Made by a program: the position numbers and the translations under genes. DNA of 64,000 bases from Allolobophora icterica (Eukaryota > Annelida > Clitellata > Crassiclitellata > Lumbricidae), in contig OY744606.1 of NCBI GenBank assembly GCA_963556255.1, forward strand, positions 75,582,618-75,646,617. The letters are read 5' to 3'. Shown piece after piece: positions 33,501 to 44,228 of this stretch (position 1 is the stretch's first letter; each line of letters starts with the position of its first letter). The notes under the pieces are model-generated. The model was not told where the DNA came from, did no database searches, and was given only the letters and a program-made list of their open reading frames with translations.

Positions 33501-33934
33501 TATTTATGTATATCTGATACAGTATTATGTAACATTTCCATGTACTTGTGTGTATTCTGCATATTCATGCGGGTCCTTTGTGCTGCTTGGCCAGTGTAGG
33601 CCAGTCATGTTCAGCTGTTCAGCTTTCGTCAGATTAGACAGAATGGGTTTATCGATTTTAACGCAACTGAGATGAATGCGATTGGCCGGATTCAGCAGCA
33701 GTAGGGCGATGATCTTTCTGACCTTGTGAACTCTGCATCAGTATAATATAGGCCTATGCGCCGGTTTCTCATCGACTTAAGATGAGAGGAAGACGTTGGT
33801 CTGACGTGGGGCTCTAAAGGAAAGAGCAATGGACGTACAAGAGAAGGTTCAGGCGCCGTGTCCAGAGGACAGTGCCAGCGTTCTGTCAAGGATCTTCTTC
33901 TGGTAAGACGGTTGTTAATTACGTAGAGTGTCAC

Positions 33935-34185
33935 GGTCGTCATCATCATCGTCGTTGTCATCATCGGCATCATTGTGAACGTAATAATAATAATACAGAA
34001 CTTCAATATAATCATAATTATTATCTCATCATCGTCACCTTCATCATCATCGTCGTCATCGTCATCATCATCATCATACTGTCGTCGTCGTTTGGGTTAT
34101 CATCATCGTTGTCATAATCATGATCAGCAGCATCAGCATCATTATAATCATCATAATCATTGGTGATCATCATCATCATTGTAAT
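33935..34185. repeat. (CAT)n/(ATC)n microsatellite region
   Basis: Interrupted ATC/GTC/AAT runs. Ser-, Ile- and Asp-rich frames are artefacts. 33510-33934 and 34186-34875 have no recognised element. Confidence 0.85.
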
Positions 34186-34873
34186 TTTAGGCATCATGGT
34201 GGTGGCATTGATTGCTTTGGCGGATTTTAGAGTGTTTTCGGATTCTGGGGATTTGAATCTATTGGAAGAGTATATTAACAAAAGCTTTGCCCTACGTTAC
34301 CAAGTGTACTTAAATGTTTAGCAATGTACTCGGTTGTAATCTTATTCAACTGTATTAAGTCTTGTTGAATTTACATCCCAGATTATATTAGTTAGCTGCT
34401 AGGTGGATGCAACGATAAGCAAATCACAAATCAGCTGAGAATAACATGTTATCAACACAAAATTAGTAATTCTTCATTCTCCTTTGACAATGATGAGAGC
34501 AGCTTTTACGAAGCAAGTTTAAAGCAATTAATTAAACCAGCGTTAACAGCCATTCGTGATTCTTGTTCCGTTCAATGCATAATGCTACAGTTGGCTGTTG
34601 TGCTGCACGAGCTCATAAACAACCACCTGTTTTTTGAGGCCAACTACATCAGCGGATATTTCAAGACGTACAGAGACAATGTGAATTAGCACGAGCAAAA
34701 CACTGTCACGTTAAACTTGTTTATGACGTGCGTCATAAGGTTTGGCCAAGTCATCCGGCATTTTTATGTCCTCTTATTAGCATTAGACATTTGCACTTGA
34801 CAATGAATCAGCGTTTTCGTTGCGCGCTCCCCGTCAGTTTGCCAGGTCAAGGCCAAAGATGTTGACGATCTAT

Positions 34874-34960
34874 AGCCAGCGTAGCTATCATATAGACCAG
34901 ACGAAGTAGAGGTTCTTAATTCACCAGGACATTCCTGGTTCAAATCCCGCCAGCGCTTCA
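34874..34960 (+). repeat. possible tRNA-derived SINE head
   Basis: GCCAGCGTAGC at the start and CCTGGTTCAAATCCCGCC (B-box) at 34933-34950 lie about 75 bp apart, as in a tRNA, but the arms do not fold cleanly. Confidence 0.4.
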
Positions 34961-35056
34961 TCATTTGACAAAATTTATTGTAGTCTGGTACAATATTATG
35001 ATAATTATTTATATGGGCGATATTATAGTGGCAATATATATATTATAGTGACAGAG

Positions 35057-35061
35057 ATAAT
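35057..35061. repeat. target-site duplication ATAAT (left)
   Basis: Matches ATAAT at 42350-42354 directly after the right LTR. Five bp is usual for Ty3/gypsy-type integrases. Confidence 0.9.
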
Positions 35062-35786
35062 TGTCGCAATCGGAGGTTTCCCGTCGATTGTTTGCCGTGT
35101 GTTAATGTCGACCCCCGATTGCTTGTTCTTTTACTTGCACTTTTATTTAACGTGCCTAACTTTTCTATAGAAGATTCACGACGAACTTTGTTTAATTAAT
35201 AAATGAATTTAATTAAATAAACAAATATATATACACTAACTCTACGGGAACTTCCACGTAGTATTAAAGCGTTTAGATATTAAATCGGACTATCTCAAAT
35301 GTTGCTTCGTACAGCCTAACTACAGATCGTTCTTTAGCGTCAGTCTCTGAATCTGACGGACTATACTCTGCCGCCCCGCTGGTCGTTCCTCCCGATGTTT
35401 CTCGCTCGACCGATGTTCACACGTCGCGTTCGTCAGCAGTACAAGTCCCGTGTTCTCCATTCCCTTCTGTTAAGTAGGAACTCCAGCGTGCATCAGTCAG
35501 CCCCCCTCCCCACGTCAAGCTATCGTCAATTAGTGTCAGCTTGCTCCTCGATACGCGGGTCGTCGCTCGCCTGCAGCGCGGGCGGTGTCTGGTTACACCA
35601 TAGCCGCGAGGTGTCCTATTACACCTTGGCTGTGTGGTGTCCGATTACACCTGGGCCTCACTGCCTTCATTGTTGCCCAAGTGGAGGCTGGCTTTCGTCC
35701 GTCATCATCCTATCTCGACCGGCAACGACGCTTACATCATAATGATGATGCCATCTCGTCGTTGTTGTCGATCTCCTCACGCGACA
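35062..35786 (-). repeat. 3' LTR
   Basis: 725 bp, TGTCGC...GCGACA, same sequence as 41625-42349 as far as I can compare. The 115-codon open frame on + (35395-35742) is present in both LTRs and has no recognisable product. Confidence 0.97.
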
Positions 35787-35797
35787 CCTCCCTTCCC
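35787..35797 (-). other. polypurine tract
   Basis: Minus-strand GGGAAGGGAGG abuts the 3' LTR, the position where plus-strand DNA synthesis is primed. Confidence 0.8.
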
Positions 35798-35977
35798 GGG
35801 GGAGGACAAAGCCAGTCATTGGTTCGCCTCCCGGCTGAGAATGATGTCGATCCCTCCATCGATTTCCTCCAGACCATGTCCTCGTCGTTCCCATGAAAAA
35901 TACAAAATATCAGCACAGTTAGAAATATATTTACAGTTGTCGCGGTGCCTTACATGGTAGTCCGCCTTCTTCCTCAA

Positions 35978-38900
35978 TCATAGTCTGGACAAAAGATCAG
36001 CGGGAATATTCAGCGCCCCAGGACGATATTTAAAAGCGATATCAAAGTCCTGGAGTGCCAGAGCCCACCTCGCAAGTTTAGCACTTGTGGGCGTAGAAGC
36101 AGTTAGGAAGGTCAAGGGATTGTGATCAGAATAGAGGGTGGTCCTTGACATAAAAATCCAATTCCTAAACTTCTTCAACGCAAAGATTACAGCATACGCT
36201 TCGCGTTCCACAGTGGACCAACGCGCTTGCGTAACATCTAATTTAGAACTGGCGAAACATATTGGCCGCTCTGTTCCATCGTCTTGAATTTGGAATAAGC
36301 AGCAACCGACTGCTTTGTCTGAAGCGTCAGTCGATAAACCAAACTCTCTGCCGTAGTCAATTGTCTGCAAACAAACAGCGTTATTCAAATCGTGCGTAAG
36401 TTTATCTAGCGCATTTTGATGTTCAATTCGCCAGGGTATCTTAGCAGGCACCGATTTCTGGGTCAAGTCAGTGAGAATTCTGGCTGTCTCAGCCAGGTTA
36501 GGGATGAAGTTCCTAAAATAACTGAAGAAGCCAATTAATCTCCGTATGTCCTTTTTGGACTCGGGTTGAGGGATTTTCCCTAGCCCTGCGATTTTCATAG
36601 GATCCGGTTCAATGCTCCCTGATCCGATCAGGTGACCTACAAACGTTGTTTGTCGCCTAGCAAACGAACTCTTCTTAATGTTAAGGGTCAGACCCGACTG
36701 TTGAATAGTCATTAAGTATTTCTCTAGGTGTTTCATGTGATCCGGCCACGTCATCGAGTGTACTGCCATGTCATCCACAAACGTCTCAGTGAAGTCGCGA
36801 ATGGGATGAAGGACCTTTGACATGCATCGGATAAAAGAATTTGAGGCTGACTTTAAACCAAAGGGCAGTCGTACGAACTCAAATAGGCCAGCGTCACATA
36901 CGAAGGCTGATAACCAACGAGAGTCCTTGTGGAGTCCAATCTGGTAGTATCCTTGACGTGCGTCAAAGCAGGATATGAAGTTTGCACTTCCTACCTTCTG
37001 TAACACTTCCTGGATGTCGGGGGTGGGGTATGCGTCACCCGCCGAGAACTTGTTTACATATCGGTAGTCAATGGCCAGTCTTAAACCGCCTTGACCTCCC
37101 TTTTTCACAACGCACACAACGGGACTAGCCATTTCACTATGTGAGGGAGTGATGATACCTAGGGCCAAAAGTTCGCGGATCTGCTTCTCCATCTCCGGTT
37201 TGAGCAGTTCCGGCACTTTATAGGCTCGCAAACTCTTCGGCCTGAACTCCGCGCTAACAGTGATTGTGTGTTCTAGGACGGGACAGAAACCTGGTTTGTC
37301 CTTGTCCGAGAACACATCTGGAAATCTGTCTAACAGACTAAACAGCTGTTTCCGCTCGGGTACCGTTAAGTGTGCAACGGCAATAGGGTCTACTTGTTCA
37401 CTGGGCCGTGTCTGACTCGTGACGACGCTACCCACCGCTTCCACGTGACCGAAGTCTTCGTCCTTCTCGAACAGAATGGAGCAATTGTTAATCAATGCTT
37501 GCTGTATTCTTTCGTTATATTTGCGAATACGATTTGCATGTAATAAGCGGCTTTTGCCCCCTATTTCCACGATGTATGTGTAGGGCGATTTCACCTGAGC
37601 GATGATGGCCGGGCCTTGCCATTGGCCCTCCTTCTTTGCTCCTCGCGCTTCCGGTGATTGGATGATGACTTTATCCCCTACTTCGTAACGCCTGTCCATG
37701 CTTCTTAAATTGTAATGAGTAGCATAGCGCTGCTGTTCAATGTCTGAATAATATTCGGCATATAATTTAGACATTTCAAGGTTATCCCTTAATTGGTCCA
37801 AGTAAGCTGCGGCGCCTGTGCCCAGACTTAATGGAGAATCCCGCTCTCCCGCCCATTCCTCAGAAAGGACAGATAGAGGTCCTCTAGGCAGGGTACCATA
37901 CACCAGGGTGTAGGGACTCACGTGGGTGGTTGCCGAGGGGCGTTCCCTTAAGCTCCAAAGCACGTAAGGTAACAGTCTATGCCATCCCCTCGGGTTTTCT
38001 TCTGCCAATTTATGAATCATGGTCTTCAGTGTGGCATTGCAGCGCTCCACTAGACCTTGTGACTCAGGATGTGCGACTGGCCCAAAGCGTGGTGAGCACC
38101 CCATACGATGCAGAAACTCTTGGGTTAATTTGCTGTTGAAATTCGACCCGTTATCGGACCTAATCGTTTTTGGAAAACCGAAGGTCGTGAAGATTTGCAT
38201 GTATGCATCACATGTCGCTTTTGCCGTTAATGATTTCAGAGGATAGGCCATCGGCCATCTTGAAAATTGGTCAACTACCACTAAGGCGTAGTTGTACTCG
38301 GGTTTTGGGCTTGTGGGGTCTACGTTGGTAACTATAGGCCCTATACAATCTGCCACTAGACAGCCGAATCTAGTGTCGTCGTTGCGAGGGATAGGAGTTA
38401 TGGGGGCCCGCTGCGCCACTCGCAGCGGCGCATGCCTTTGGCAAATGTCGCAAGATGCACAATATTCCTTCACTATATCCTCCATATTGGGAAACCAGAA
38501 ATTCAGTTTGATTCGGTCCTTAGTCGTTTTCAACGCCATATGACCTGCGAACGCAGCGTCATGTGCTAAGTTTAAGACCTTGTCTATTCTTTCTTTAGGT
38601 AAACACAGTTGTTTTACAGAATGCCCAGCTATTTTGTCTTTATGAAAGAGCAAATTGTCTTCAAAGAAGAAGTTCTTCGCCCCAATTTTCCCGTGAGCCA
38701 AGAATGGTGCTAGTGTCGAACATTGTGCTTGTTCGGCCGCCATCTTACTTCTGCCTACTATTGTGTCTTCCTTGGGTGGGGGTGGTATCTCAGGATTGAA
38801 GAACTGCTCTTCAGTATCCGTTTCTTCGGGACTGATTTCTCCTACACTCTCACTGTCTGCCTGAGCGACCGTGAAGTAATCTTCGCCTATCAGCGCCCTA

Positions 38901-41095
38901 AGTCCCTCTACCTCCTCCCCTCTCTCCTCTTCCTCACTCGTCTCAGTCCTTGCGACCGCCTGCGCTTCTGAAATTTGGTCTATTTCAGGAGCGCTGGCCG
39001 CGTGACTCGAATACAACGCTGTCTCGCGCAGCAAGTCGGCTGTAGTGGGCGTGATAATTAACGGTTCATTAAGGTCTTTAATGAGTGCCGCCCATATCCG
39101 AACATCAGGGGCGTAATTTACCTCCCCCTCCCTGTCCTCGCCGGCCTGAGACCCCTTTAGTCTCAGCCGCACCACGTCCACAATCATTGATTGACCGTTC
39201 AGCCCCTTCACCTCTATCTGCTTGACCACAGGTAGGTTGAGCGGCCTGATTAGTTCTGCTCGCGCACAATTGTATTCGGCCCCGCTATCTATTAGAGACG
39301 ATGTCACAGGGAGCCCTGTAATATACACTTTCATGTACTCTCTTACATAAGTCTCCTCCACGTCAATGCAATCCGGGTTTGTCGGCAATGCATGCTGTTC
39401 TATCTCTTGTATCAATGGCGGCCCGTCTTGTCGCGTCTCGCTTTGTCTGTCTGCCTGTCTGTCTTGAGCTCTGGTCACGGTTGGCTGGACCGCACACGCG
39501 CTCACCTGCTTGCTTTTAATTTGTTTGTTCTTCGAGCACAGTTTAGCTCTGTGGTCTGGAGAAAAGCATAGGAAACAAAGGCCACGCTTTCTAATCTCGT
39601 CGGGGGTTGGACGTCCGTCTGTCCTGTTATTTGTCTGTGTCCCTCCCGGTCGGTCAGTCCACGTGTCCGTCTGTTTAGCTGTCGTCTGAGGAGGTGCTGG
39701 CGCTTTCGCGTAGCGAGCCTCCGTCTTACCCGTGCCTAGACTATGCTTCGTATAGTCATTTTCCCAAGGGTGTGTAGCGATATAAGTGTCAGCCGCTTCG
39801 GCTAACTCTTTGTGCCCTAACCACTTCTGCTGCTCTTGACTGAGGATGAAATTCAAACATCCTCTGGGCAACATTTCTTTCATCTTATCTGCAATCAAGA
39901 GGCTTGTAACCTCATCAAATGTCATTGCCTTGCGATCTTGCAAATAGTAAGAAAGTAAGTTATGCAATCTCGAAGCTAATGTTGTGTATGATTCATCTAC
40001 CGCCTTTTTTGCGTTCATGAATCGCTCTCGTAAAGAGACTGCGCTCACTTTGAACTCTTTCAACAAGAAGGTTTTTAGCTTCCCGTAATTATCAAGCTCC
40101 TCTTGTGTGAGTCTGACCGTCAGTGCTCTGGCCTGATTATCTAGACAGGTCAAGAGTAATCTGCTTCGAAGGTCGTCCGGGACAGCGCAAGAGTCGAATA
40201 ACCTTTCGCAATGCACAAAGAAACCAGGGATTTGCGCATGGTCGCTGGGGAATCTCGGTAAGAGTCCTCGCAAGCTTTCACTATACGTTTTCATTCGTCC
40301 TACGACCGAATGCCTCAAGTTATAGTCCCTTTCGTCTCGGAGTCTCCTCTCTGCGTCCCTTTCCTCTCGGACCTCCTTCTCTCTCTTCTCTGCCTCCTCC
40401 TTCTCTTCTCTCCTCTGCTTCTCCTGCTGAAGCCTGAGCTTCTCAGCTTCCTCCTTCTCTTCTTTCCTCTGTTTCTCAGCCCGCTTCTCCTCCTGAAGCC
40501 TGAGCTTCTCAGTTTCCTCTTTCTCTTCTCTTCGCTGTCTTTCTTCTTTCTCTTCTCTTCTCCTCTCTTTCTCTTCCTCTCTTCTCTCTCTTCTCTCCGC
40601 TTCCTCTCTCGCTTCTTTTCGCTGCTTCTCCGCTTCCTCTTTTTCTTCTCTCCTCACTCTTTCTATTCTTTCCGCTTCCTCTCTCGCTTCTCTTCTCAGT
40701 TTCTCCGCTTCCTCTCTCTCTTCTCTTCTCACTCTTTCTATTCTCTCCGCTTCCTCTCTCGCTTCTCTTCTCAGTTTCTCCGCTTCCTCTCTCTCTTCTC
40801 TTCTCAGCCTCGCGGCTTCCTCTCTCTCGTATTTTAAGCGTTTTAATTCGTATAACGGCGTTTGCGCTGCCGAATCGATATTGCTTTCTATGCTACCCGT
40901 GCTTACTTCCTCACTTACTTCTGGCGGGGTTTCCCGTCCAGACACAATTATTTCAGCACTCGCCTCTTGGAGTTGGCCCGTACTCATGGAACCCAATTCC
41001 TCCTCTCCTAGTCCCATCTTTATCAGATATGCGACTAGTCTGTGACGGGGCATGTTCTGCACCCTCACTCTTTTCCCTACCGACAACTTATCCAT
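35978..41095 (-). CDS. Gmr1-like gag-pol polyprotein, 1705 aa
   Basis: One uninterrupted ORF. Residues 85-260 are an extreme Glu/Arg/Lys coiled-coil-like region. About 265-450 is a Ty3/gypsy-type gag (LPRFPSDHAQIPGFF...FLLKEF). A CCHC knuckle sits at C507/C510/H515/C520. The aspartic protease has DSGAE at 603-607. The integrase spans about 840-1190: zinc motif H845/H852/C882/C885, catalytic D916, D981 (SDNGSNF) and E1017 (35 residues later), then a basic C-terminal domain (KVIIQSPEARG). RT spans about 1255-1480 with catalytic FVDD at 1439-1442 in place of YVDD. RNase H spans about 1585-1700 with D1590, E1632 and D1657 (SDHNP). Integrase upstream of RT in a gypsy-like RT identifies the Gmr1-like group. 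Gag and pol are fused without a frameshift. Start chosen as the first ATG of the frame (41095). No key residue appears lost. Confidence 0.95.
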   Translation of the reverse strand: MDKLSVGKRVRVQNMPRHRLVAYLIKMGLGEEELGSMSTGQLQEASAEIIVSGRETPPEVSEEVSTGSIESNIDSAAQTPLYELKRLKYEREEAARLRREEREEAEKLRREAREEAERIERVRREEREEAEKLRREAREEAERIERVRREEKEEAEKQRKEAREEAERRERREEEKERRREEKEERQRREEKEETEKLRLQEEKRAEKQRKEEKEEAEKLRLQQEKQRREEKEEAEKREKEVREERDAERRLRDERDYNLRHSVVGRMKTYSESLRGLLPRFPSDHAQIPGFFVHCERLFDSCAVPDDLRSRLLLTCLDNQARALTVRLTQEELDNYGKLKTFLLKEFKVSAVSLRERFMNAKKAVDESYTTLASRLHNLLSYYLQDRKAMTFDEVTSLLIADKMKEMLPRGCLNFILSQEQQKWLGHKELAEAADTYIATHPWENDYTKHSLGTGKTEARYAKAPAPPQTTAKQTDTWTDRPGGTQTNNRTDGRPTPDEIRKRGLCFLCFSPDHRAKLCSKNKQIKSKQVSACAVQPTVTRAQDRQADRQSETRQDGPPLIQEIEQHALPTNPDCIDVEETYVREYMKVYITGLPVTSSLIDSGAEYNCARAELIRPLNLPVVKQIEVKGLNGQSMIVDVVRLRLKGSQAGEDREGEVNYAPDVRIWAALIKDLNEPLIITPTTADLLRETALYSSHAASAPEIDQISEAQAVARTETSEEEERGEEVEGLRALIGEDYFTVAQADSESVGEISPEETDTEEQFFNPEIPPPPKEDTIVGRSKMAAEQAQCSTLAPFLAHGKIGAKNFFFEDNLLFHKDKIAGHSVKQLCLPKERIDKVLNLAHDAAFAGHMALKTTKDRIKLNFWFPNMEDIVKEYCASCDICQRHAPLRVAQRAPITPIPRNDDTRFGCLVADCIGPIVTNVDPTSPKPEYNYALVVVDQFSRWPMAYPLKSLTAKATCDAYMQIFTTFGFPKTIRSDNGSNFNSKLTQEFLHRMGCSPRFGPVAHPESQGLVERCNATLKTMIHKLAEENPRGWHRLLPYVLWSLRERPSATTHVSPYTLVYGTLPRGPLSVLSEEWAGERDSPLSLGTGAAAYLDQLRDNLEMSKLYAEYYSDIEQQRYATHYNLRSMDRRYEVGDKVIIQSPEARGAKKEGQWQGPAIIAQVKSPYTYIVEIGGKSRLLHANRIRKYNERIQQALINNCSILFEKDEDFGHVEAVGSVVTSQTRPSEQVDPIAVAHLTVPERKQLFSLLDRFPDVFSDKDKPGFCPVLEHTITVSAEFRPKSLRAYKVPELLKPEMEKQIRELLALGIITPSHSEMASPVVCVVKKGGQGGLRLAIDYRYVNKFSAGDAYPTPDIQEVLQKVGSANFISCFDARQGYYQIGLHKDSRWLSAFVCDAGLFEFVRLPFGLKSASNSFIRCMSKVLHPIRDFTETFVDDMAVHSMTWPDHMKHLEKYLMTIQQSGLTLNIKKSSFARRQTTFVGHLIGSGSIEPDPMKIAGLGKIPQPESKKDIRRLIGFFSYFRNFIPNLAETARILTDLTQKSVPAKIPWRIEHQNALDKLTHDLNNAVCLQTIDYGREFGLSTDASDKAVGCCLFQIQDDGTERPICFASSKLDVTQARWSTVEREAYAVIFALKKFRNWIFMSRTTLYSDHNPLTFLTASTPTSAKLARWALALQDFDIAFKYRPGALNIPADLLSRL

Positions 41096-41603
41096 CTTCC
41101 AACAGTCCGCTCACTAATAGAAAAGGATAAGTAAGTTAGAGGAGAGTCACCGCTGGTCAGAAATCAAAGAAAACAACGTCCTAAAATTCTACCACAAATA
41201 CAACAAGAACAGAACTGAGCAAAAGGAGCTACGCAAAAGCCTCGGCTATTCGCACACCAATCCTCATCCAGACCTCAACCGCAACCTCACAGATTACCAC
41301 GACTACCAGTAAGGACTTACCCTCTGATACGTCGAGCGTGTTCCGTCTTTTGGTATCTTGGCTGATCCGCTGTCCTCCGTTGCCACTCCCGTCCGTCGTT
41401 GCTAGCGATGGTCGGTCGTCCGTTGGCGCTCTTGTTCCTCGTCCTTGCCTGTTGCTGTCGGTTCCTTCGAGTCCTTCGTCCTCAGGAGTCCGGCACTCGA
41501 TTTCTCCAGTTGCGAAGGGTTGTATTCGCCGCTGGTCCCGATCTGTTGAGATTCCTCTTTTCCGTTTCCGGTTCCGCTCTTCGTCGTGACGTCTTCAGTT
41601 GAA
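41096..41603 (-). other. retrotransposon 5' leader
   Basis: About 510 nt between primer-binding site and gag start. No ORF of note; presumably holds packaging and dimerisation signals (inference). Confidence 0.6.
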
Positions 41604-41622
41604 AATCCTGTCGGCTGCGCCA
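41604..41622 (-). other. primer-binding site, tRNA-Ser type
   Basis: The + strand here reads AATCCTGTCGGCTGCGCCA, which looks like the 3' end of a tRNA: half T-arm, acceptor CGGCUGC, discriminator G, CCA. A serine tRNA starting GCAGCCG would fit. Two nt separate it from the LTR. Confidence 0.75.
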
Positions 41623-41624
41623 AA

Positions 41625-42349
41625 TGTCGCAATCGGAGGTTTCCCGTCGATTGTTTGCCGTGTGTTAATGTCGACCCCCGATTGCTTGTTCTTTTACTTG
41701 CACTTTTATTTAACGTGCCTAACTTTTCTATAGAAGATTCACGACGAACTTTGTTTAATTAATAAATGAATTTAATTAAATAAACAAATATATATACACT
41801 AACTCTACGGGAACTTCCACGTAGTATTAAAGCGTTTAGATATTAAATCGGACTATCTCAAATGTTGCTTCGTACAGCCTAACTACAGATCGTTCTTTAG
41901 CGTCAGTCTCTGAATCTGACGGACTATACTCTGCCGCCCCGCTGGTCGTTCCTCCCGATGTTTCTCGCTCGACCGATGTTCACACGTCGCGTTCGTCAGC
42001 AGTACAAGTCCCGTGTTCTCCATTCCCTTCTGTTAAGTAGGAACTCCAGCGTGCATCAGTCAGCCCCCCTCCCCACGTCAAGCTATCGTCAATTAGTGTC
42101 AGCTTGCTCCTCGATACGCGGGTCGTCGCTCGCCTGCAGCGCGGGCGGTGTCTGGTTACACCATAGCCGCGAGGTGTCCTATTACACCTTGGCTGTGTGG
42201 TGTCCGATTACACCTGGGCCTCACTGCCTTCATTGTTGCCCAAGTGGAGGCTGGCTTTCGTCCGTCATCATCCTATCTCGACCGGCAACGACGCTTACAT
42301 CATAATGATGATGCCATCTCGTCGTTGTTGTCGATCTCCTCACGCGACA
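41625..42349 (-). repeat. 5' LTR
   Basis: 725 bp, matches 35062-35786. By position it carries the element's promoter; no TATA box was assigned. Confidence 0.97.
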
Positions 42350-42354
42350 ATAAT

Positions 42355-43370
42355 CACGGGCTGTAAAAGGACATAATAAAATACAAAACAAGACCACTGT
42401 AATTTTTATTACGCTTTCCTTATTGAGTTCAGAGTTCAGTTGTGTGTTTAGGGAATAGGACTGTGTATAGTGTTTTCAGCTATGTCATATCCTGAGGTTA
42501 AACCGACAAAATGATAATTAGGCCCTAATTTAAATGTAATGAAAGTGGTGCTATACAAAGGATGTGAGGTAATTAGGGCTAATTATGAGTAATTTTGGGG
42601 AAGTTTCGGTACAGTAGTGAGGACCCAGAGATGAGGCCACGGAAGTCAGCGTAGTGGTAAATTGCATTGAATAGAATAAGGAGTGTAATGTTCAGTGCTA
42701 AACTGAAAGCAGCAAGAATGGGCCAAAAAGATTGGGACAGTGGCAAGAGTTCTAGTTCGGTCCTAATCATTAATGCCGCCTGTCCGCGCTACTGCTTTCC
42801 TCACTTGCTGCCTGCCAGTCTTATTGTCCGCCTACCTACCTGTCTGTCTGTCTGTCTGGTTTCCACCTACCCCAGGCTCTCATTCCTGTCCTCTGTGTCT
42901 CCTTATCTTTTTATCCTTGTCTTGTTGTCTCATTTGATGATCTGCCTGTCATGAAAAGTTTTTGCTGGACTAGAGTTGCTTGTATTGCTTGCTTCTTGAT
43001 TAATTAATTAATTTCCTTGTTTATCATTTATTTCCTTTTATATTCGATGCTTAGGCGAGTTATTTAAAGTCATCTATAAGTTATAAAAAAAATATTATTT
43101 CTCATACCGCTTGACAAAATGCAATTGGCTTACCATCATCACTAGAGGATGTGGGAATTATTAACCCTATTGGAAGGCACCGTTTGTTTGCATATAGCTG
43201 AAGCTGAAGATATGTTGCTATACTGACTATTTTTAGTAATCTCTTTTACCTGATACTGACTTTACCTAAATGGTAATTTTATAACTATTAAGATGCTTTT
43301 GGTTGTGTATAGTCACTTGGACGAGTGTAGTCCTTTAGATAATAGACTGAGGTATGTTTGTTGGGATAAT
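42355..43370. other. no gene seen
   Basis: Short CTGT run at 42840-42858. Otherwise unremarkable. Confidence 0.45.
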
Positions 43371-43377
43371 ATTTATT

Positions 43378-43482
43378 TATTCCGGATATTTCTATAGCGC
43401 CTCTCGAAGTCAACTACTACTCAGAGGCGCTCCCGACTACAGCATTTGATACTGTGCCGGAATTTTCACGCCGAAGCGCATT
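43378..43482 (-). repeat. LINE 3'-tail fragment
   Basis: TTTCTATAGCGCCTCTCGAAG...CTCAGAGGCGCTCCC is the same AGAGGCGCT hairpin tail seen at 53040-53090 and 59940-59980. No coding part remains. Confidence 0.6.
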
Positions 43483-43914
43483 AATTGAACATTAATTGAA
43501 CGTTGAGCTCTAATGAAGAAATAGTTTTCTTCTATGTTACTTTTCGTGCCTGTTTTTGCTGTCTTGTGTAAAATAAAGGATAGTTACGTACGTATTTGTA
43601 TGCATACATATACACATTTTATACGAGTCTTATATGTAAGACCTACGTATATAAACACATATATTTATGATATATATATTTGGGTTAGTTATGATTGAAA
43701 TGTGGTACTTATTCTTTTTTTGTCTTGCCACTTGATATAGTGTCTCAATGAGTTTTCATACTTAAATCATGTCTGCTTGTCTACTTCACCTAAGTTTGTA
43801 AACAATACACGGCTTCTTACAACAATACATTAGAAATCAGCAAACAAACTAGATTAACGACTACTTGTTGTTAAATTTATGTATCTGAAGCCCATACATG
43901 TATTACACAGGAGA

Positions 43915-44228
43915 TTTCTCTATCACCTGTTGCATTAGAGCAGGTTTGGCTCAAATCATAGTTGTTAAAAACGATGGAAACGAAATAAAAAACAGAAAAA
44001 ACGTCGTTTTTTTAGAAAAAATAAAAAACGAGAAAAAAACGGAAAAAAACGACAAAAGAAAATAATTTGACTTTCTCTATCACCTGTTGCATTAGAGCAG
44101 GTTTGGCTCAAATCATAGTTGTTAAAAACGATGGAAACGAAATAAAAAACAGAAAAAACGTCGTTTTTTTAGAAAAAATAAAAAACGAGAAAAAAACGGA
44201 AAAAAACGACAAAAGAAAATAATTTGAC
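43915..44228. repeat. 157-bp perfect tandem duplication
   Basis: 43915-44071 and 44072-44228 are identical by eye. The unit includes 42 bp of flank with the target site plus the first 115 bp of the hAT-type element, so it arose after insertion. Confidence 0.93.

Larger units (their letters stand above)
35062..42349 (-). mobile_element. complete Gmr1-like LTR retrotransposon
   Basis: 7288-bp element transcribed on the minus strand: 5' LTR 41625-42349, primer-binding site 41604-41622, gag-pol ORF 41095-35978, polypurine tract 35787-35797, 3' LTR 35062-35786. LTRs begin TGTCGC and end GCGACA, are both 725 bp and show no difference that I could find, so the insertion is very young. A 5-bp target duplication (ATAAT) flanks it. 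The domain order protease, integrase, RT, RNase H is the copia-like order on a Ty3/gypsy-like RT, the defining trait of the Gmr1 group. The element looks structurally competent, though activity is not shown. It lies between genes A and B and contains no TAGGCCTA, unlike the surrounding DNA. Confidence 0.95.

Noticed and set aside
35395..35742. 115-codon + strand frame repeated at 41958-42305
   Set aside because: It lies wholly in the LTRs, antisense to the element, and has no recognisable product; its duplication is explained by the LTR pair.
40310..40837. 175-codon Leu/Ser/Phe-rich + strand frame
   Set aside because: Antisense shadow of the Glu/Arg/Lys coiled-coil region of gag.
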